Assembly (NCBI GenBank): GCA_003022435.1
Contig: PXUA01000015.1
Coordinates: 248,001-312,000, forward strand
DNA from: Bacteroidetes bacterium SW_9_63_38
GTDB lineage: Bacteria > Bacteroidota > Rhodothermia > Rhodothermales > Salinibacteraceae
Length of the DNA stretch: 64,000 bases
Direction of reading: 5' to 3'
Part shown: positions 10,411 through 20,114 of the stretch, piece by piece
How positions within the stretch are numbered: position 1 is the first letter of the stretch
Layout: every line of letters starts with the position of its first letter
Notes under the pieces: generated by a model
What the model was told of the DNA's origin: nothing
Seen by the model: only the letters and a program-made list of their open reading frames with translations
Database searches by the model: none
Position numbers and translations under genes: made by a program

Positions 10411-11760
10411 CTACAGAAGAAGGTTCATCGGCTCCTCAAGGTACGAGCGGAGGGTGCTGAGGAACTGCGCCCCAATGGCCCCATCCACGACCCTATGATC
10501 GCAGGACAGCGTCACCTTCATGCGCTTGCCGGGCACGACCTCGCCGTCCTCTACAACGGGCGTGTCGCGGATCGCCCCGATGGCCAGAATCGCCGAGTTC
10601 GGCGGGTTGACAATGGCGGTAAATTCCTCGATGCCGAACATGCCGAGGTTGCTGGTCGTGAAGGTCGCCCCCTCAAACTCCTCCGGCTCCAGGTCATTGT
10701 CCTGTGCGCGCGCGGCGAGCTCTCGGGTCTCGCGCGCGATTTCGGTCATGCCCTTCTGGTCGGCGTTCCGAACCACCGGCGTGATGAGGCCCTCGTCGAT
10801 GGCCACGGCGATACCGATGTGGACCTGGTTGTAGGTGCGAATCTCGCCTTCGTCCGGAAGGTACGAGGCGTTGACGTAGGGATGTTTCTGGAGCGACAGC
10901 GCGCAGGCCTTCGTCACGAGGTCGTTGAAGGAGATCTTCGTGCGATCCTGCTCCTCAGCAAGCTCATTGAGCTCCGCCCGGAGCGCGATCGCCTTCTCCA
11001 TGTCGATATCGACCGTTTCGTAAAAGTGCGGCGCCGTGTACTTGCTCTCGGCCAGGCGGCGCGCAATCGTCTTCCGCATCTGAGAGATGTCATGCGACTC
11101 GTACGGCGCCTCGTCGTCGGGCAGGTCGTAGGACGGTGTCTCCACGTCGGGCTGGGGCGCCGGTTCGGCGGCGGGGGGCCCCTCTTCGATCCGCGCCTCC
11201 ACATCGCGCCGGATGATGCGTCCCTCCGGCCCGGAGCCGTCCACCTGACTCAGATCCACGCCGTGCTCCTCCGCGATGCGGCGCGCGAGCGGCGAGGCCT
11301 TGATGCGCCGGCCCTCCGCGTCGGTGCCGGCCGGCACCGGCTCAGGTGTGCGATCCCCCAACTGGCCATCGCCGGCCGGGTCTTCGACCACATCGGAGTC
11401 GGGGGACGACGGCGTCGGCTCGGACGATGCGGCTGCATCGGATGCGGCTGCATCGTCAGTCTCGTCAGCCCCGGCGGCCCCATCGCCGCCCTGGTCGTCC
11501 AGAATGTCGGAAATATCCTCGTCGGCCTCTCCGATCACGGCGATGAGCTGCCCAATGGGCACCGAATCGCCCTCGTCGATCACTTTCTTCAGAAGCACGC
11601 CCTCATCGAAGGCCTCTAGGTCCATCGTCGCCTTGTCGGTCTCCACCTGCGCGAGCACGTCGCCGGACGACACCTCGTCTCCCTCGTCCATGAGCCATGC
11701 AGAGAGAACCCCCTCCTCCATGGTGTCGCTCAGCTTCGGCATTTCGATCAGGATTGCCAT
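10411..11760 (-). CDS. pdhC: Pyruvate dehydrogenase E2, dihydrolipoamide acetyltransferase
   Basis: Core of the pyruvate dehydrogenase complex; moves the acetyl group from lipoate to CoA. Start at the ATG at 11760 (MAILIEMPKLSDTMEEG), 449 residues. Domain order: one lipoyl domain (lipoylated Lys43 in VETDKATMD), an acidic Ala/Asp/Glu-rich linker (about 85-150), the E1/E3-binding domain (KASPLARRIAEEHGVDL and GSGPEGRIIRRDV, about 152-190), a second acidic linker, and the catalytic domain ending in LSCDHRVVDGAIGAQFL with the active-site His and Asp. Encoded after E1beta and E1alpha on the same strand. No E3 gene is in the window. Confidence 0.95.
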   Translation of the reverse strand: MAILIEMPKLSDTMEEGVLSAWLMDEGDEVSSGDVLAQVETDKATMDLEAFDEGVLLKKVIDEGDSVPIGQLIAVIGEADEDISDILDDQGGDGAAGADETDDAAASDAAASSEPTPSSPDSDVVEDPAGDGQLGDRTPEPVPAGTDAEGRRIKASPLARRIAEEHGVDLSQVDGSGPEGRIIRRDVEARIEEGPPAAEPAPQPDVETPSYDLPDDEAPYESHDISQMRKTIARRLAESKYTAPHFYETVDIDMEKAIALRAELNELAEEQDRTKISFNDLVTKACALSLQKHPYVNASYLPDEGEIRTYNQVHIGIAVAIDEGLITPVVRNADQKGMTEIARETRELAARAQDNDLEPEEFEGATFTTSNLGMFGIEEFTAIVNPPNSAILAIGAIRDTPVVEDGEVVPGKRMKVTLSCDHRVVDGAIGAQFLSTLRSYLEEPMNLLL

Positions 11761-11901
11761 AGTACGGTTACGAGTTTCGAGTTGCGAATGTCGAGTGAAA
11801 GGCGTGGGTGGGAGTGTCGATGAACGGCCGTACCGATCCGGGGAACGTTCGCACACCACTTTCCGTCTCGGCTGCGGATCGTGTACAGCCGCAAGCAGAG
11901 G

Positions 11902-11953
11902 CCGGACGTTGATTCGCGTGCGATCATCCGGACGTTGATTCGCGTGCGATCAT
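11902..11953. repeat. Perfect tandem duplication of a 26-bp unit
   Basis: Two identical adjacent 26-bp units (11902-11927 and 11928-11953), starting CCGGACGTTGATTCG and ending CGTGCGATCAT, in the 217-bp spacer between E1beta and E2. The rest of the spacer has low-complexity words (GAGTTTCGAGTTGCGAATGTCGAG in pieces, near 11770-11795). Confidence 0.9.
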
Positions 11954-11977
11954 TCGGCAATCGACACTCGCACATCG

Positions 11978-12961
11978 CTATTCCGCATAGAGGACGCGGA
12001 GGCACTTGTCGACTGTTTCGTCGGCCCCAGGCATGTAGGCATCCATGAGGTTGGGGGCGTAAGGGGCCGGCACGTCCGGCGCGGTCACGCGCAGGATCGG
12101 CGCGTCGAGATAGTCGAATGCCCGATCCTGCACCCGATGGGTGATCTCCGACGCTACGCTAGCGAACGGGTTGCTTTCATCGATGACGACCAGCCGGTTG
12201 GTCTTGACCACCGACTCTACGATCGCGTCGATATCGAGCGGCTTGATGGTCCGGGGGTCGATGACCTCGGCCTCGTAGCCCTTCTCCGCCAGCTGTTCGG
12301 CCGCATCCATGGCCACGTGGTGGCTCTTGCTGTGGGCCACGATGGTCACGTCGCTGCCCTCACGGGCCACGCGGGCCGAGCCGAGCGGAATCGTGTAGTC
12401 GGCCTCTTCGCTGACCTCGTCCTTGAGCCCGTACATCAACTCGCTCTCCAGAAAGATGACGGGATCGTCCTCGCGGATGGCCGTCTTGAGCAATCCCTTT
12501 CCGTCGTCCGGAATCGAGGGCGACACGACCTTCAGGCCGGGAAAGTTTGAGTAGAGCGCCTCCGTGGAGTTGGAGTGGGTGGCCGCCAACTGCCCGGCCG
12601 CGCCGTTCGGCCCCCGAAACACGATGGGCATCTCAAACTGCCCGCCCGACATGTACCGAACGTTCGGAGCGTTGTTGACGACCTGGTCGAAGCCGACGTA
12701 CGAAAAGTTGAACGTCATGAACTCGACGATCGGCCGGAGGCCGTTCATCGCCGCCCCAACACCGAGCCCCGCAAATCCAAGCTCGCTGATGGGCGTGTCG
12801 ATGACCCGCTGTGGACCGAACTGATCGAGCATGCCCTTGCTCACCTTGTAGGCGCCGTCGTACTCGGCGACCTCCTCCCCAATGAGGAAGATGTCGTCGT
12901 CGCGCTCCATCTCCTCGGTCATCGCGGCGCGAAGCGCTTCGCGAAACTGCAGCGTTGCCAT
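11978..12961 (-). CDS. pdhB: Pyruvate dehydrogenase E1 component, beta subunit
   Basis: 327-residue beta subunit of the heterotetrameric thiamine-diphosphate E1. Family signatures are clear: FLIGEEVAEYDGAYKVSKG near residues 25-43, RVIDTPISELGFAGLGVGAA, RPIVEFMTFNF, FRGPNGAAGQLAATHSNS and DPRTIKPLDIDAIVESVVKT in the C-terminal transketolase domain. It lies between the alpha-subunit gene (98 bp upstream) and the E2 gene, all on the minus strand, forming a typical pdhA-pdhB-pdhC order. Confidence 0.95.
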   Translation of the reverse strand: MATLQFREALRAAMTEEMERDDDIFLIGEEVAEYDGAYKVSKGMLDQFGPQRVIDTPISELGFAGLGVGAAMNGLRPIVEFMTFNFSYVGFDQVVNNAPNVRYMSGGQFEMPIVFRGPNGAAGQLAATHSNSTEALYSNFPGLKVVSPSIPDDGKGLLKTAIREDDPVIFLESELMYGLKDEVSEEADYTIPLGSARVAREGSDVTIVAHSKSHHVAMDAAEQLAEKGYEAEVIDPRTIKPLDIDAIVESVVKTNRLVVIDESNPFASVASEITHRVQDRAFDYLDAPILRVTAPDVPAPYAPNLMDAYMPGADETVDKCLRVLYAE

Positions 12962-13059
12962 GAGTCGTCAGTGTCGAATTTCGAAGTGCTATTGTCGAAT
13001 ACCCGTCGCCCGAGTGCCGAACCATCAATTCGAAAATCGACACTCGTCCCTCACCACCG

Positions 13060-14274
13060 TCAAGCGATGAAGGGATAATCGTCCTGCGAGTACACGTCGT
13101 CGTAGATGGCCTCCTCATCGGGGAAGTCGGCGGCATCGGCGGCGTCGAGCGCATCAGAGACCTCCTGCTTCACCTCGTCGTCGAGGGCGTCGATCTCGTC
13201 CTCCGTGGCCAAATCGTGGTTGATAAGGTACTGCTGGAGGCGAACGATTGCATCCTCGCTCTGTCGTTCGTCGAGCTCCCCCTCGGCCCGGTAGTCGGCC
13301 GGGTCGGTGATCGAGTGGCCCTGGTACCGATAGGTACGCACCTCCAGCATCGACGGCTGACCTTCACGGGCATAGCTCTCGATGTGGTCGCCCACAGCCT
13401 TATTGACGCTAAAGACATCCATCCCGCTTGCCAGCGAACACGGGAAGTCAAAGTTGTAGCCGTGCTTGAAGAGGTCGGGCTTCGCGAAGGCGCGGTCCAC
13501 GGCCGTCCCCATCGCGTACTGGTTGTTTTCGCAGATGAAAACAATGGGCAGGTCATAAATGCCGGCGAGGTTGCAGGCCTCACGGAAGGCGCCCTGGTGC
13601 ATGGCCCCATCCCCGAAGAAACAGAGGCACACGTTGTCGGTGCCCTGGTACTTCTCGGCAAAGGCGATGCCTGTGGACAGCGGAATGTGCGCCCCGACGA
13701 TGCCGTGCCCCCCCATCATCTTCCGGTCATGATCAAAGAAGTGCATCGATCCGCCCTTGCCCTTGGAGCATCCGGTTCTCTTACCGAACAGTTCGCTCAT
13801 CCCGTCTTCCGGATCGATCCCCATCGCCAGCCCCATGCCGTGGTCGCGGTAGGCCGTGATGATAGAGTCCTCCCCGAGCCGGATGGCATTTACACTTCCC
13901 GTCGAGACCGCCTCCTGCCCGATGTACAGGTGCAGGAATCCGGAGATCTTCTGGCGCTGGTACATTTGCCGACAGCGGTTCTCGAACCGCCGCTGCAACA
14001 GCATGCTGCGCAAGAGATCGAAAGCCTCGTCGTCGTCGAACCCCAGCTCGTCGTGCTCGAACTGATCGGCCGGGTAGGTCTCAAAGGAAAGCGTCTCCTC
14101 AATCGGGCCGTCCGGGATGTCGATGGACTGCTCCGTCCAGGGGTGTTGGCGGGACGCCTCGGACTCGCCATTGTCCGAAAGCGGGCTTGGCTGCGGTTCA
14201 GTCGTCGCAGCCTCGGCAGCCTTGCCGGCCTCGTCCGTCCCGTCGGTTTTGGTTTTTTCATTCTGATCAGCCAT
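13060..14274 (-). CDS. pdhA: Pyruvate dehydrogenase E1 component, alpha subunit
   Basis: 404-residue alpha subunit that binds thiamine diphosphate and decarboxylates pyruvate. The TPP/Mg motif runs from FFGDGAMHQGAFREA to ENNQYAMGT. The conserved GFLHLYIGQEAVSTG and GMGLAMGIDPEDGMSELFGK stretches are present. The first 70 or so residues form an Asp/Glu/Ala/Thr-rich extension (MADQNEKTKTDGTDEAG onward), a common halophile-type addition. First gene of the pdhA-pdhB-pdhC cluster. It diverges from the mannosyltransferase-like gene across 614 bp. Confidence 0.95.
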   Translation of the reverse strand: MADQNEKTKTDGTDEAGKAAEAATTEPQPSPLSDNGESEASRQHPWTEQSIDIPDGPIEETLSFETYPADQFEHDELGFDDDEAFDLLRSMLLQRRFENRCRQMYQRQKISGFLHLYIGQEAVSTGSVNAIRLGEDSIITAYRDHGMGLAMGIDPEDGMSELFGKRTGCSKGKGGSMHFFDHDRKMMGGHGIVGAHIPLSTGIAFAEKYQGTDNVCLCFFGDGAMHQGAFREACNLAGIYDLPIVFICENNQYAMGTAVDRAFAKPDLFKHGYNFDFPCSLASGMDVFSVNKAVGDHIESYAREGQPSMLEVRTYRYQGHSITDPADYRAEGELDERQSEDAIVRLQQYLINHDLATEDEIDALDDEVKQEVSDALDAADAADFPDEEAIYDDVYSQDDYPFIA

Positions 14275-14888
14275 TTCTCGCGTCGAGATCGTGAAAGGGA
14301 AGCCAGCGAAACACGAACTGGAGGGTCCTCAGTCTCCAGCGCCGTGAACGGCCCGGGTCAATCGCACGCCGGGAAGTATAAAGTCGCCGATTGTGACGAG
14401 AGAAGCAATTTTCCACGCCCTTGTATCTGATCCCCAGGGCTCGGTTTCAACTCCGAACAATCTTCGCGGGGATTGGGTCTCGGACGATTGTTTCCGGTTC
14501 TCCTCGCGCACGACTGTTTCTTTTAGCCACACGGACCCGATGAGTGGACTTACTGATCCGTGCGTGGGTAGGGGGAACTACCACTCTCCATCTAAAAAGG
14601 AAATCCGAAATCCTAGGACTCCTGGATTTTGGAGATCTAGGTATGGGCCCGTCGAAGTCGTCCTTGCCGATCTCAAATCGGCTCGATCTCAGATTGGTGA
14701 GGCCCATTTCCGTGTCAATATTGCGTCTTTCTTGATTGCACGGATCCACGGAAAGAACGTTGCCATTCCCGCCGTCACCGATTAGGTTTGGCGTCGACTT
14801 GACTGACCGAAACGCCGATGAACCACGGCCCAGGGGTTTAGTCCCCTCCGGGCCTGTCGCCTACCCCTCTCATTACTACTGTGCACCG
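14275..14888. other. Divergent intergenic region with small inverted repeats
   Basis: 614 bp between divergent pdhA and the mannosyltransferase-like gene, so it should hold both promoters, which I cannot assign. About 14600-14712 contains nested inverted repeats: GGAAAT/ATTTCC, ATGGGCC/GGCCCAT and an inner GCCGAT/ATCGGC. The phrase GATCTCAGATTG here also occurs inside the large palindrome near 24.7 kb. A CTTACTGATCCGTGC word (about 14548-14562) resembles one near 9.16 kb. Confidence 0.45.
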
Positions 14889-15641
14889 GTGTCTCCTTCT
14901 TCGGCCCCCGAGTCGACGACCGACGCCCTGGTCATCATTCCGACCTACAACGAGGCCGACAACATCGGCCGGGTGCTGGACCTCGTTCTCGCCCAGCCCA
15001 CCCCCATCTCGATCCTCGTCGTGGACGACAACTCGACCGACGGCACCGCGGACATCGTCCGGACGGCGACGGAGGAGCACCCGGACCGCGTGGACCTGAT
15101 CGAGCGCGCCGGGAAGCTCGGCCTCGGCACGGCCTACCTCCGCGGCTTTCGGTACGCCCTGGCCCGCGACTACACCTTTATCTGCGAGATGGACGCCGAC
15201 CTCTCGCATGACCCCGACGACCTGCCGCGCCTGATCGAGACCGTGGAGTCCGGCACGGCCGACCTCGCCGTGGGGTCCCGCTACGTGGGGGGCGTCCGGG
15301 TCATCAACTGGCCCCTCCCCCGCCTCGTCCTCTCCTACGCCGCCGGCATCTACACGCGGGCCATCACCCGCCTGCCCGTCCGCGACGTGACCGCTGGGTT
15401 CAAGTGCTTTCACCGGCGCGTCCTGGAGGCCCTGCCCCTCGACCGCGTCAACTCCGACGGCTACGCCTTCCAGGTCGAAATGCACTACCGCACCTGGCAG
15501 GCGGGCTTTGAGATCGAAGAGATCCCCGTCATCTTTACCGAGCGCACCGAGGGCCAGTCCAAAATGAGCAAGGCCATTGTCCGCGAGGCCGCCTTCAAGG
15601 TATGGGAGCTCCGCCTCCGCAACCTCACCGGCACGCTTTGA
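14889..15641 (+). CDS. Polyprenol-phosphate mannosyltransferase-like GT2
   Basis: 250-residue family 2 glycosyltransferase of the DPM1 type, expected to transfer mannose (or another sugar) from a nucleotide sugar to polyprenol phosphate at the cytoplasmic face. I chose the GTG at 14889 (VSPSSAPESTTDALVIIP); upstream sequence in frame is not family-like. Visible motifs are LVIIPTYNEADNIGRVLD, LVVDDNSTDGTADIV, the acidic metal site EMDADLSHDPDDLP, GSRYVGGVRVINWP, VTAGFKCFHRRVLEAL and IFTERTEGQSKMSK. There is no C-terminal membrane domain, as in short DPM1 forms. A decayed copy of its 3' end lies at 16086-16305. Confidence 0.88.
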   Translation: MSPSSAPESTTDALVIIPTYNEADNIGRVLDLVLAQPTPISILVVDDNSTDGTADIVRTATEEHPDRVDLIERAGKLGLGTAYLRGFRYALARDYTFICEMDADLSHDPDDLPRLIETVESGTADLAVGSRYVGGVRVINWPLPRLVLSYAAGIYTRAITRLPVRDVTAGFKCFHRRVLEALPLDRVNSDGYAFQVEMHYRTWQAGFEIEEIPVIFTERTEGQSKMSKAIVREAAFKVWELRLRNLTGTL

Positions 15642-15762
15642 CGGCCGCCGTCGCATCCGGGATGGGGCCCGTTCTCCCGAATCAGTCGGGCGATCAAACG
15701 GAGCAGATATGCCATTCCAACGGACACGAACCGCCGCCCCGAGAAACTCATGGAGGCCAGCA

Positions 15763-15933
15763 ATGACGGATGAAATCAGCAATGAAGTCGAACGTGTGCG
15801 GGAGGAAATTGCCTGACGTGATGACTTCGACATCGACCGGATTTTCCAGGCGGCGAAGGAACGACGGGCCTCATGGAAGACCGAGAAACAAGAAAAGGGG
15901 ATCTCTGAGCGGAAACCAGAAGGTTCAACGTAA
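15763..15933 (+). pseudogene. Small gene with in-frame TGA
   Basis: A GGAGG Shine-Dalgarno precedes the ATG at 15763. The frame reads MTDEISNEVERVREEIA, hits TGA at 15814-15816, then continues in the same frame as RDDFDIDRIFQAAKERR and on to TAA at 15931. Joined, the two parts make a 56-codon protein resembling small EVRxxR...DIDxIFxxxxxR proteins often found near toxin genes. The TGA could be a single C-to-T change of an Arg CGA codon. Either a recent pseudogene or a truncated peptide of 17 residues. Confidence 0.6.
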
Positions 15934-16085
15934 CCGCCCATCCTGACAATCGGACGGAACCGCCAACAAGGCGTCGAAAATAGAAGTGCCTGCAGACGAT
16001 AGGTGGTTGGCTCGCGTTGACCCAGCGATAAAATCCGGTCTCATCAACACTCGCACCTCCCTTCCAATCCCGTCCTGATTAGCAG

Positions 16086-16305
16086 GTGCTGGAGGCCCTG
16101 CCCCTCGACCGCATCCTCTCTGGCGGCGCCCCCTTCTGATGCGGATGCACGACCGCACCTGGCAGGCGAGCTTCGAGATCGAGGAGATCCCCCTCCTCTG
16201 TACCGAGCGCACCGGGGACCCATCCACAATGAGCACAGCCATCGTCCGCGAGGCCGCCCTCAAGGTATGGGCGCTCCGCCTCCGCGATCTCACCGACACG
16301 CTCGG
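16086..16305 (+). pseudogene. Decayed duplicate of mannosyltransferase 3' end
   Basis: Clear nucleotide similarity to 15418-15641, the last quarter of the DPM1-like gene: CTGGAGGCCCTGCCCCTCGA, CGCACCTGGCAGGCG, GAGATCCCC, TGTACCGAGCGCACC, GTCCGCGAGGCCGCC and AAGGTATGGG all recur in the same order and spacing. The copy has in-frame stops, small indels (around 16115-16140) and no 5' portion. It marks a local duplication now eroding at the left flank of the cassette array. Confidence 0.85.
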
Positions 16306-16931
16306 AATGGAAATTGCACCTCCGATCAATACCCGGCTACGGACGTATTCCCGCCCCATACTCTTGGGCGAAAAAAGACATTCCCTTCATCCGTCGGTGA
16401 AAACCTTCCTTGGTCCGTATAACTCTGACACGCCCGTACGATCATCACCCCCAGCGGAACTGACGCCTCCCTATCATGAAGTGCAGCCCAACTTCTATAC
16501 GGTGATATGCCGAAGTAGTCGGGATATTATCTCCTATGTCAAGGAGGTTGATATAAGACTAAGTTACCCTGCGTGTATCTGCTTCTGTCAGTTGTGGGAG
16601 GTCGGAGGGAGCTTTCAGCACCAATATTGAGGGTTGGATGGTGCTTTTTGTCGGAGGACGGAACCGGGATTTCTGCCGGCGGGCACGGGGGAGAGACGCC
16701 ATTCTTCAGAGGGCAGAAGAGTCGGCTTCGACAATCCGGACTTTGGGGGCGGCTCTTGCCTTTCGCCTGCCGGTGGTCAAGCCCCGGCGGCAGGGCCTAC
16801 TCGGTGTGCCGGGATCGCCGTGTGCCGGTGTCGGGCGGGACGGCATCCGGTGCTTTTGTCCTACTCGCGCCCTTCGTCCGTTCGGCGCAGGAGCGCATGT
16901 GCTTGTTTGTCAGTGCGGGTGCCACCTCGCA
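16306..16931. other. Region without an assignable gene
   Basis: 626 bp between the decayed duplicate and the first attC-like site. The left half (to about 16570) is relatively AT-rich and closed in all frames. The right half (16573-16950) is open in three plus-strand frames at once, a sign of biased composition rather than coding, and none of the three translations resembles a protein I recognise. It could be a degenerate first cassette; a GTTACCC at about 16562 resembles an attC core, but I cannot pair it. Confidence 0.4.
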
Positions 16932-17121
16932 GGGTAACCCTGCGCTGTAGCTGATGGAGGGCCGGGGCCGCGATCAGTTGGGGTGCGGCCGGCGGGATGC
17001 TTGTCAAAAGTCGAGAGTGGTCGCGGTGGCGGGTGGACCCTTCATCCGACGCAGTCAGTTGAAGGGATCGGCTCTATTCAGGGGAACCGACGCCCTCCAC
17101 AGCTAAGCTCGCACCGATATG
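16932..17121 (+). other. attC-like recombination site 1 (left array)
   Basis: Begins with GGTAACC, then TGCGCTGTAGCTGATGGAGG; ends with the complementary GCCCTCCACAGCTAAGCTCG and a core-like GATATG where attC sites have GTTRRRY. The two ends pair as the imperfect L/R arms of an attC. It is followed immediately by the 98-bp element at 17115-17212. Confidence 0.6.
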
Positions 17122-17212
17122 TGCTACCGTCGCTACGCTCCCTCCGCACATATCGGGGCGAGCTGACTGCGTCACGCGGCAGATCTGCTCCGGTCAGCTC
17201 GCCCCGTTATGC
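17115..17212 (+). repeat. 98-bp gene-less mini-cassette, copy 1
   Basis: Identical to 18097-18194. It contains a perfect 10-bp inverted repeat (CGATATGTGC/GCACATATCG) and then a perfect 13-bp inverted repeat (GGGGCGAGCTGAC/GTCAGCTCGCCCC) ending in the attC core GTTATGC. The second hairpin looks like a complete short attC of about 60 bp, so the unit may be a cassette without a gene. Confidence 0.75.
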
Positions 17213-17264
17213 ATTGCGAGCACAGTCGCTTGAGTAAAGATGGGCGATCTTGTAGTTTCCACAC

Positions 17265-17705
17265 ATGCTCATCTACCTGGATACCTGCTCCATTCAGCGT
17301 CCGTTCGACGACCAGTCGCAGCTCCGCATCGCGATGGAGTCGGAAGCGGTGCTGCGAGCGATTCAACTCGTCGAGCAGGGAGATCTGGATTTACTCGCTT
17401 CCGAGACGCTCCGGATTGAAACTGAGCGGAACCCTCATTCAAGACGTCGTCGATTTGCTTTCGGTGTCCTCGCGCACGCTGCGCGCTTCGTGGAAACGGA
17501 TTCACAGATCGAATCCCGAGCCCGTCAGTACGAGAATACGGGCTTGCGCCCCTTCGATGCGTTGCATCTGGCGTCTGCGGTCGAAGCAGAGGCCGACATG
17601 TTTTGCACAACGGATGATCAATTGCTCCGGCGCGGGAGCGGAGCCGAAACAGAACACACACGAGTGCTCACACCAATTGCCCTCATAGAAGAGGTCGAGT
17701 CATGA
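17265..17705 (+). CDS. PIN-domain toxin-like protein
   Basis: 146 residues with the PIN nuclease layout: first acidic residue in LIYLDTCSIQRPF (Asp6), a middle Glu in ASETLRIETERNP, then the RPFDALHLASAVEAEADMFCTTDDQLL signature carrying two Asp. Expected activity is Mg-dependent RNA cleavage, as in VapC toxins. Its stop overlaps the start of the next gene by 4 bp, as in toxin-antitoxin pairs, but here the toxin-like gene is first. It lies in an integron cassette between attC-like sites 1 and 2. Confidence 0.85.
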   Translation: MLIYLDTCSIQRPFDDQSQLRIAMESEAVLRAIQLVEQGDLDLLASETLRIETERNPHSRRRRFAFGVLAHAARFVETDSQIESRARQYENTGLRPFDALHLASAVEAEADMFCTTDDQLLRRGSGAETEHTRVLTPIALIEEVES

Positions 17706-17911
17706 ACGCTGAGATTGAACCGCTTGACGATCTCAACGACGAAGCCCTCCAGCTTCTTATGAAGGAGTTGGGAGTGGCGAAGACGGCGCGTTTCCTTCAG
17801 CAGTTTACCACCGGATCGGTGAACTACACTGAGGAACGGAAGGAGCTGTTCAAAGACTGGACGCTTGAGGACGTGCTTGAAGAAACGAAGCGTCGCCGCG
17901 GGAATCGCAAT

Positions 17912-17917
<6 letters not shown>
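17702..17917 (+). CDS. Putative antitoxin of the PIN cassette
   Basis: 71 residues, acidic in the N-terminal part and basic at the C-terminus (EETKRRRGNRNA). Predicted mostly helical (EALQLLMKELGVAKTARFLQQF). I do not recognise a named family. The ATGA overlap with the PIN gene and the shared cassette suggest it is the antitoxin. Its stop codon lies inside the R'' end (GCATAAC) of the following attC-like site, as is usual in cassettes. Confidence 0.65.
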
Positions 17918-18789
<872 letters not shown>

Positions 18790-18824
18790 CGAGCTGCCGC
18801 TGAATAAGATCAAAATGCGCTAGG

Positions 18825-19862
18825 ATGCCGCACAATCCAATAAGACTTGAGGGGCGGCGACTCCATCTCCACTCAGCAGTATCAGATCCAGATTTCTCGG
18901 CCAAACCTGTCTTGAGTGGAGATCCGTGGGACTATATTGAGCTTCTACTGCGCAGAAGACATGATAAAGAGGCAATATTCTATTGGCAGCAAGCCAAGCA
19001 ACTCTACAGCGCATCCACTGATCTTCCGGAGACATCCTCTCCGCTCACATCCTACTACTGCTTTTTGAATGCAACTAAGGCGCTTTTAGAGACCAAAGAC
19101 AGCTCGTACAGTGAAGATCACGGTGTCACAGGCTCGACGGAGACGGGAAATATCGCCCTTGGAAATGAGATAATCAGATTCAAGACTGGAGGTGTTTTAC
19201 CCGCCCTCTGCGGACTTTTAGGGGAGCAAGTCGATCAATCGAACGAATACACTTTGTACAAAATCTTGTACCACATTCCATTTGTCCATAGAGCATTCCA
19301 ACTGACTTATTCAACCCCAACGACGCTATTCGTTCCGATAAAGCAAACTCTGATCGTACAGAAAGAAAGCTCAAATGAAGCGTGGTTTAGTGCTGATCTA
19401 AACGAAAAATACACTAACAAGGCAACCAAACGGATGCTACCACCTGGGTTCGAAAAAGACGAGGGTATTAGTGAAAAATACGTAGTCCGCAAGAAAAAGC
19501 GTTTCTACTGGGAAGAGAACGACCTCGAAAAATCCTTAGAGAAGCTTAAAAGACATAATCGATCCGTAAGAAAGCACGTTTTCCCAATATTCGCAGTCAG
19601 AAACAGGTGGTATCTGAAAAAGCACGGCGAACTGAGCAAGGGAGTGGATAAGCCCCTCTTGCCTTTACTTTTCGGGGCAATGCATCGTTTGAGTGAGTTA
19701 GCTAGATACAATCCACTGAGACTGTCAACGCACTTGGAGAATCAGCAGAACTGGCTACTAACCGAATTCCTACGAGTCGCTCCAGCTCAGTTCATTCATC
19801 ATGTAGCCTGCGAAATTTCGGGAAGGGAGTTAATCAAGCCCGACGCATTCAGAGCCGAGTAG
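18825..19862 (+). CDS. YaaC-like protein
   Basis: 345 residues resembling the YaaC family of Firmicutes and others, whose function is unknown. Supporting stretches are AIFYWQQAKQLYSAS, SPLTSYYCFLNATKALL near residues 65-90 and the C-terminal ELARYNPLRLSTHLENQQNW and WLLTEFLRVAPAQFIHHV. The gene is distinctly lower in GC than the neighbouring chromosome and its product is basic rather than acidic, both signs of transfer from a different host. Single gene in its cassette, with 35 bp between the attC core and the start codon. Confidence 0.65.
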   Translation: MPHNPIRLEGRRLHLHSAVSDPDFSAKPVLSGDPWDYIELLLRRRHDKEAIFYWQQAKQLYSASTDLPETSSPLTSYYCFLNATKALLETKDSSYSEDHGVTGSTETGNIALGNEIIRFKTGGVLPALCGLLGEQVDQSNEYTLYKILYHIPFVHRAFQLTYSTPTTLFVPIKQTLIVQKESSNEAWFSADLNEKYTNKATKRMLPPGFEKDEGISEKYVVRKKKRFYWEENDLEKSLEKLKRHNRSVRKHVFPIFAVRNRWYLKKHGELSKGVDKPLLPLLFGAMHRLSELARYNPLRLSTHLENQQNWLLTEFLRVAPAQFIHHVACEISGRELIKPDAFRAE

Positions 19863-19897
19863 GATGTAGTGGGTAGGATGTATGGTGCAGGGGTCGG

Positions 19898-20087
19898 GTA
19901 TAACACGCCGCTACAGGCGACGAAGGGCCAGTGCCACTATCGGTCGGGTTTAGTTGGACGGGTTCGACTTCGCTGGTTGGAACGACGAAGTCATTAGATG
20001 GATACTTCGGCGACCTGTGCTTTTCGTGTCAGTGAGTCTGGACCAGACGGTTTCCTGGCCCTTCGCCCCTGAGCTATCACGTTATGT
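19898..20087 (+). other. attC-like recombination site 4 (left array)
   Basis: Starts GTATAACACGCCGCTACAGG with CGACGAAGGGCCAG, ends GGCCCTTCGCCCCTGAGC then CGTTATGT. The ends are complementary (GAAGGGCC/GGCCCTTC), giving a 190-bp folded site. Confidence 0.88.
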
Positions 20088-20114
20088 AGCTACGGTTACT
20101 TCTGGTTTGGACTG

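Noticed and set aside
16573..16954. Three overlapping plus-strand ORFs of about 100-125 codons
   Set aside because: All three frames are open together, and none has a plausible start context or known motifs; compositional artefact is likelier.
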